Source: Sorghum bicolor | Taxonomy: Eukaryota > Streptophyta > Magnoliopsida > Poales > Poaceae | Direction: 5' to 3' | Assembly (NCBI RefSeq): GCF_000003195.3 | Contig: NC_012872.2 | Span: 58,261,695-58,325,694, forward strand | DNA length: 64,000 nt | Program-made: the position numbers and the translations under genes | Shown: piece by piece, positions 60,182 through 64,000 of the stretch | Layout of the letters: the number at the start of each line of letters is the position of its first letter | Numbering within the stretch: position 1 is the stretch's first letter | Notes under the pieces: model-generated | What the model saw: the letters and a program-made list of their open reading frames with translations, nothing else | What the model was told of the DNA's origin: nothing | The model's database searches: none

Positions 60182-63100
60182 CTACAGCCTGCCCGGGTGA
60201 TCCAGGTGGTCGCTGCAGTTGGTCGACGCCACGGCGGAGAGCTCCAGCTTCCCCGTCCACTCCTCGCCGGGCTTCAGCGTGATGGTCCTCTCGACCGCGG
60301 CCGCATCCACGCACAGCATCTGCTTGTACTCGTCGTCGCCGAAGTCTGTCATCGTCTTGGACTTCTTTTCCCAGGGGTTCCACACAACTGAATGCAGCCG
60401 GCCAAGATAATAGTGCAGGAACACGGTTACGGAATTGTGTTATCTTGTTCGACGAGGTAGCAAAAGCGTATCATCTTACCAATATCAGGAAGGCCTTCTT
60501 TTCGGATGATGAATGTGCGTTTCTTTTCATGGTCAAGAACAGCTATTACGCCTGGGCAGCCAACATAGACTCGATCAACCTGCACCAGTAGTTACCACCT
60601 TCAGGTCAAAAATGGAACAATTAAGAGACTCAGTAGCAGGCAAGAAGATTAAGCAAACTTTGGCAAGCTGAGCTATAAGACTCGAAACTAATTCCAGATA
60701 CCACCCCTTTGAGCCTTCGTCTCAACAAATGAAATGAGAAACCACTCATACTTCATCAGTGGGGCCAATTCAAGATTGTTGCAAGTTTCCAGATGGCAAC
60801 TACTAGTTAAATCTCAAAAGTACTCCAACCACGACAGGACAGTAGGAGACTAGTAGTAGTCAGTAGAGAGAACTGCAATAAAGTACTCAGAGAGCTCTTT
60901 ACAATCACGAGTTGATGTGTGCAAATTCATGGGTGCTACTGTAGCCATATAGCCAAAAGATATTTACTCTCCATGAACTGATCCATATAGCTGAAATGCT
61001 CAAATAAACCCCACATATTCATGTTGCATGTATATCAAAACAGAGGAAAGGTACCTCTGATTCAAATGTTATAGCATCTCCCTGTTCAGTAAAACGTTCC
61101 CGCTGGCTAAGGTTGTCAAGATAATCAAGGGTCTCCAGACCTTCTATCCTCACTTCACTGGAATCAAGGTGCAAAGTATCAACATATGTATAATATCATC
61201 GGTAAAATATCTAGAATCATCTGGAGAACAGAATGTTTCTTTGTTCTTCTGAATAGTAACAGACCATCGACTGAGAACAATACTCTATGCTTTACTGATT
61301 GTGAAAGTATGTCAGGCATAGCTCAAAATGTAATTTGGTGATAACTAAGCCTCAAGTTAGGACCATGGATTTCTTCATATTCGTATTGCTTCATTCTTTT
61401 AGGCAATAGATAAATAAATAAATAAATAAATAAAATAAAATGCTTCATTCTCAATTTGCACGAGCATTGTCAATTTACAGCACAAATTTCACCTCTACAG
61501 TTCATAGAAATTTGAAGGTTTGTACACCTTCTGGTGCAAAATGTGATACCCGAGAAAAACATCAAAGATTCTGATAGTTAGTTCTAATTTTTTTTGCCCA
61601 TAAGAAAATACTCTAGTTTTGACCTGTCTCATGTGGGTAAAAAAACATTAATGCTGATGACCTAAAGTATGAATTGACAGATAACTTAATCGAAAAAGGG
61701 ACAAAAAAATCATCACATCAAGTTAAGCATATAAGAAGGAATTCAATTGAATAAAATAGGATTAACCATCCAAAAAATGCCATACCTGATGTCAGAAACA
61801 GAAAGGTGTGTATGATAAGCAAATGCAAAACTGAATGGCTTCCCGTTAACATTCCTAACCCGTGATATCAGTGAAAGGTCTCCATCCATTGAAAGAGAAA
61901 CTCTGAGACGTAACTCGAAACTGTAATTCAGATTAAAACCAATTAGGAAAAGAACATCCATATTGAAATTGACTCATGATTTCACTTAGCATAACTTAGT
62001 CTATAAAAGACTGAATCATACTACTTGCTAAAGGTACAGGTTCACAGCACACATAATTTCATTAAATGGGTATCCTTGCTCAGAAATAGCCATTAATGTC
62101 CGTTGTCTGTGAACTCAGAGAAATCTAACGTGCTATTTTTATTGCAAAACTAAGTGACTTAGCTTTGAGTAGAAGCACTGAATTATTGTGTACAGAGCAT
62201 CCCATCTACAACCCAACAGGTGTAGCCTGCAGATTCCTTTTTTAAGCAAAAGATGCACATGGAAAGGAATCATGGATGAAGCAACATGCCTTTGAATTTA
62301 TCATAGATGATTGAGAGAGAGAGAAAACTAAAAAAAAAATAGTGGCTTCTTTAATTTATTACACATTGTTACTCCCTTGTATACATCATGAAAAATTCAC
62401 ATAGCCAAGTTCTGATAGATCATAGTCATTTGGAATATTTTCTACATTAAAATCCAAGGGGAGCCATCATACCAGTGTGGCCAGCACTTCAGGTCATCTT
62501 CAGATGGCTTTAGCAGAAGGTCAACAGAAGCTTTGTTGTTGTTGTTATCACCAGAATTTAGTGGTGGAGCCTCATCATCTATTGTCCATATCTTGTTCCT
62601 TGCAAATCCATGTTGCTCCAGTGTTCCACAGTTTCCAAACTGATAAATTTAGACATTCAAAACATTTAGTATTGTCCTCACTTCAAAAGCAGAATTGCAT
62701 GAATGTTCAGTATTGCAATAATATATATTGCAGTACCTGGGGGAAGCATATTGGAATGCCACCACGCGTCGCTTTGGGCGGCTTGAAGATTGCCTGCATG
62801 GGAGAACAACAGTTGCCAAAATTCATAAACCAATGCTGAAGTAAGCAAACTGAAACTTATTGTGGTCTCAGCAGGCGACATCAGAATTGATAACAACTCT
62901 CTAATGCCCAAAGCACAAGTACAGAGAAAAAAAAATACGTTTGCTAGTATTATAAGGATAAAAGGGTAGCAGATAACTAATCCAAATGGTCATTTCTGAT
63001 GTCTGCATAAGAAATTTGTCAATCCATGATAAAGAGTGAATCAATGATTTGACATTGCTTTTGCCCAGTCACATAAAGTAGCTACGTATTTAGTGACTCC

Positions 63101-63695
63101 GTGATACAGAAATAAGGTAGGTGTAGTATTTAATCAACTCTAGTCCTACTTTTCTAAATTATACATCCGATTGTAAAAGCAAACAAAAAAAAATGTTTCT
63201 GTAAACAGTCGTACTAAATGTTCACGAGAACAGTAATCAGGAGAGTGCATCCACAGTCGGTCACAGTTACCGCAGTGAATCGTTACACCAACGAGTAACA
63301 AGTAGCAGAAAGCAAAGCTGCATTGCAAATGATACGAGCCAGCATCGGCAACCCAACGAGTAACAACTCACCTTGCTACTGCTGAAGAGGAGCTCCTCGC
63401 CGCGGTGGTTCCTCCACGAGACGACCTGCCCGCCGTGCAGGCAGACCTGCGCCGACAACCGAACGCTCGCATCAGACCGAGAGAAGGAAAGCTTTTTCTG
63501 CCTAGACCAGAAATGCCGAGCCGATCGCCCGTGGGAAATATAGCCAAAGAAGAAAAAAAAATTCCCAGGCAGAGCAGAACAGAAGCGACTCACCCGGACG
63601 GAAGCCCCCCGCGGGGACCGGATCGCGACCTGGTCGGCGCCGTTCCAGTCCTTGGTGACCTCGAACCCCGTCCGCTGCTCGGAGCAATGGCCCAT
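60182..63695 (-). CDS. Putative glucose-6-phosphate 1-epimerase (aldose 1-epimerase family)
   Basis: Eight exons on the minus strand: 63695-63594, 63446-63372, 62793-62737, 62639-62473, 61920-61786, 61157-61055, 60579-60480 and 60387-60182 (TAG). All introns are GT/AG. The phases join into 314 residues, the normal size. Recognised blocks are LHGGQVVSWRN, RGGIPICFPQFG, EQHGFARNKIW, FAFAYHTHLSVSDI (with the conserved His) and IVVWNPWEKKSKTM-DFGDDEY near the end. The enzyme interconverts alpha and beta glucose 6-phosphate in the cytosol or plastid; no targeting peptide is seen. The start is MGHCSEQRTGFEVTKDWNG. An ATG two codons upstream (63701) is in frame and equally possible. An Asn run (about residues 122-125, from GTTGTTGTTGTT on the plus strand) lies in exon 4. 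Confidence 0.93.
61408..61439. repeat. (AAAT)n microsatellite in an epimerase intron
   Basis: About seven AAAT units lie between the exons at 61157 and 61786. Confidence 0.9.
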
Positions 63696-63701
63696 GCTCA
63701 T

Positions 63702-64000
63702 CAACCGGGGGAGCTGAGGAGGAGGAACACCAGCAGCAGCAGCAGCAGCAGCCACCTCTCGCGAGAACGGACCAGTCACCCACTTCTGCCTTCCCGGCGC
63801 ACGCAACGCAACGCAACGCAAGCGAGGTAGACAGGCACGCACACGAGCGAGCGAGCGGCTCGGGTCCGTCACGCGCAGCGCCAAAGCCACAACCACCTAC
63901 CAACCTAGTACTGCAGCTCCGCTTGTAGCGCCAGTCTACCACCGCCCCAACAAAGCGCTGGCGACGAAAGCAACGGCAGCGGCAGGGGTCGCCATTGGAA
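63702..64000 (-). promoter_or_regulatory. 5' UTR and proximal promoter of the epimerase gene
   Basis: It contains a (GCA)n run at about 63731-63753 and a CGCAA repeat at about 63801-63820. The frame upstream of the start stays open to 63896, but it is low-complexity and not claimed as protein. Confidence 0.4.

Overview
This window is nuclear DNA from a grass. The large spliced introns, the GC-rich genes next to AT-rich intergenic DNA, and the Tourist, Stowaway, CACTA and LTR elements fit a panicoid genome such as Sorghum. That species assignment is inference from recalled families, not a search. There are no operons, tRNAs, rRNAs or CRISPR arrays.

Host genes. A cytokinin-response-factor type AP2/ERF gene lies at 5716-6699 (-). 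A ubiquitin-conjugating E2 gene of four coding exons is at 39408-42051 (-), and a six-exon VPS25 (ESCRT-II) gene is at 43782-47509 (-). A sphinganine C4-hydroxylase gene of two exons is at 56811-59704 (+). It converges on an eight-exon glucose-6-phosphate 1-epimerase gene at 60182-63695 (-). For all the multi-exon host genes, the exon phases I assembled by hand close into complete proteins of the expected length.

Mobile DNA fills most of the rest. The left edge (1-4300) holds the tail of a plant-mobile-domain-like gene. It converges on a gene with three GRF-type zinc knuckles. A 129-bp near-perfect palindrome separates them, and related CCCCGCC...GGCGGGG hairpins lie upstream of the second gene. 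A Pack-MULE-like element (about 14.44-15.79 kb) carries a broken fragment of a receptor-like kinase gene. A cluster of GGCCTTGTTTAG MITEs sits at 19.97-22.02 kb, and two of these are head-to-head fold-backs. A 14.7-kb CACTA element (22287-37028, ATT target duplication) carries a small GRF-finger gene, a TNP2 transposase with one stop, a second En/Spm-type gene and a decayed Ulp1-like protease. A solo LTR (32530-34423, target duplication GCATC) is inserted in the second gene. The CACTA appears to sit inside a decayed duplicate of the neighbouring E2 gene. At 48.7-52.2 kb a solo LTR (49103-51641, target duplication TAGCA) and a second MITE (TTA duplication) are both inserted in one MITE. A 1.5-kb Tourist-like element with its own gene fragment occupies 53868-55400.

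The host genes are ordinary housekeeping or regulatory genes. The most unusual content is the repeated association of GRF-like zinc-knuckle genes with unrelated transposon classes, the CGCCATG...CATGGCG hairpin architecture, and the precise nested insertions.
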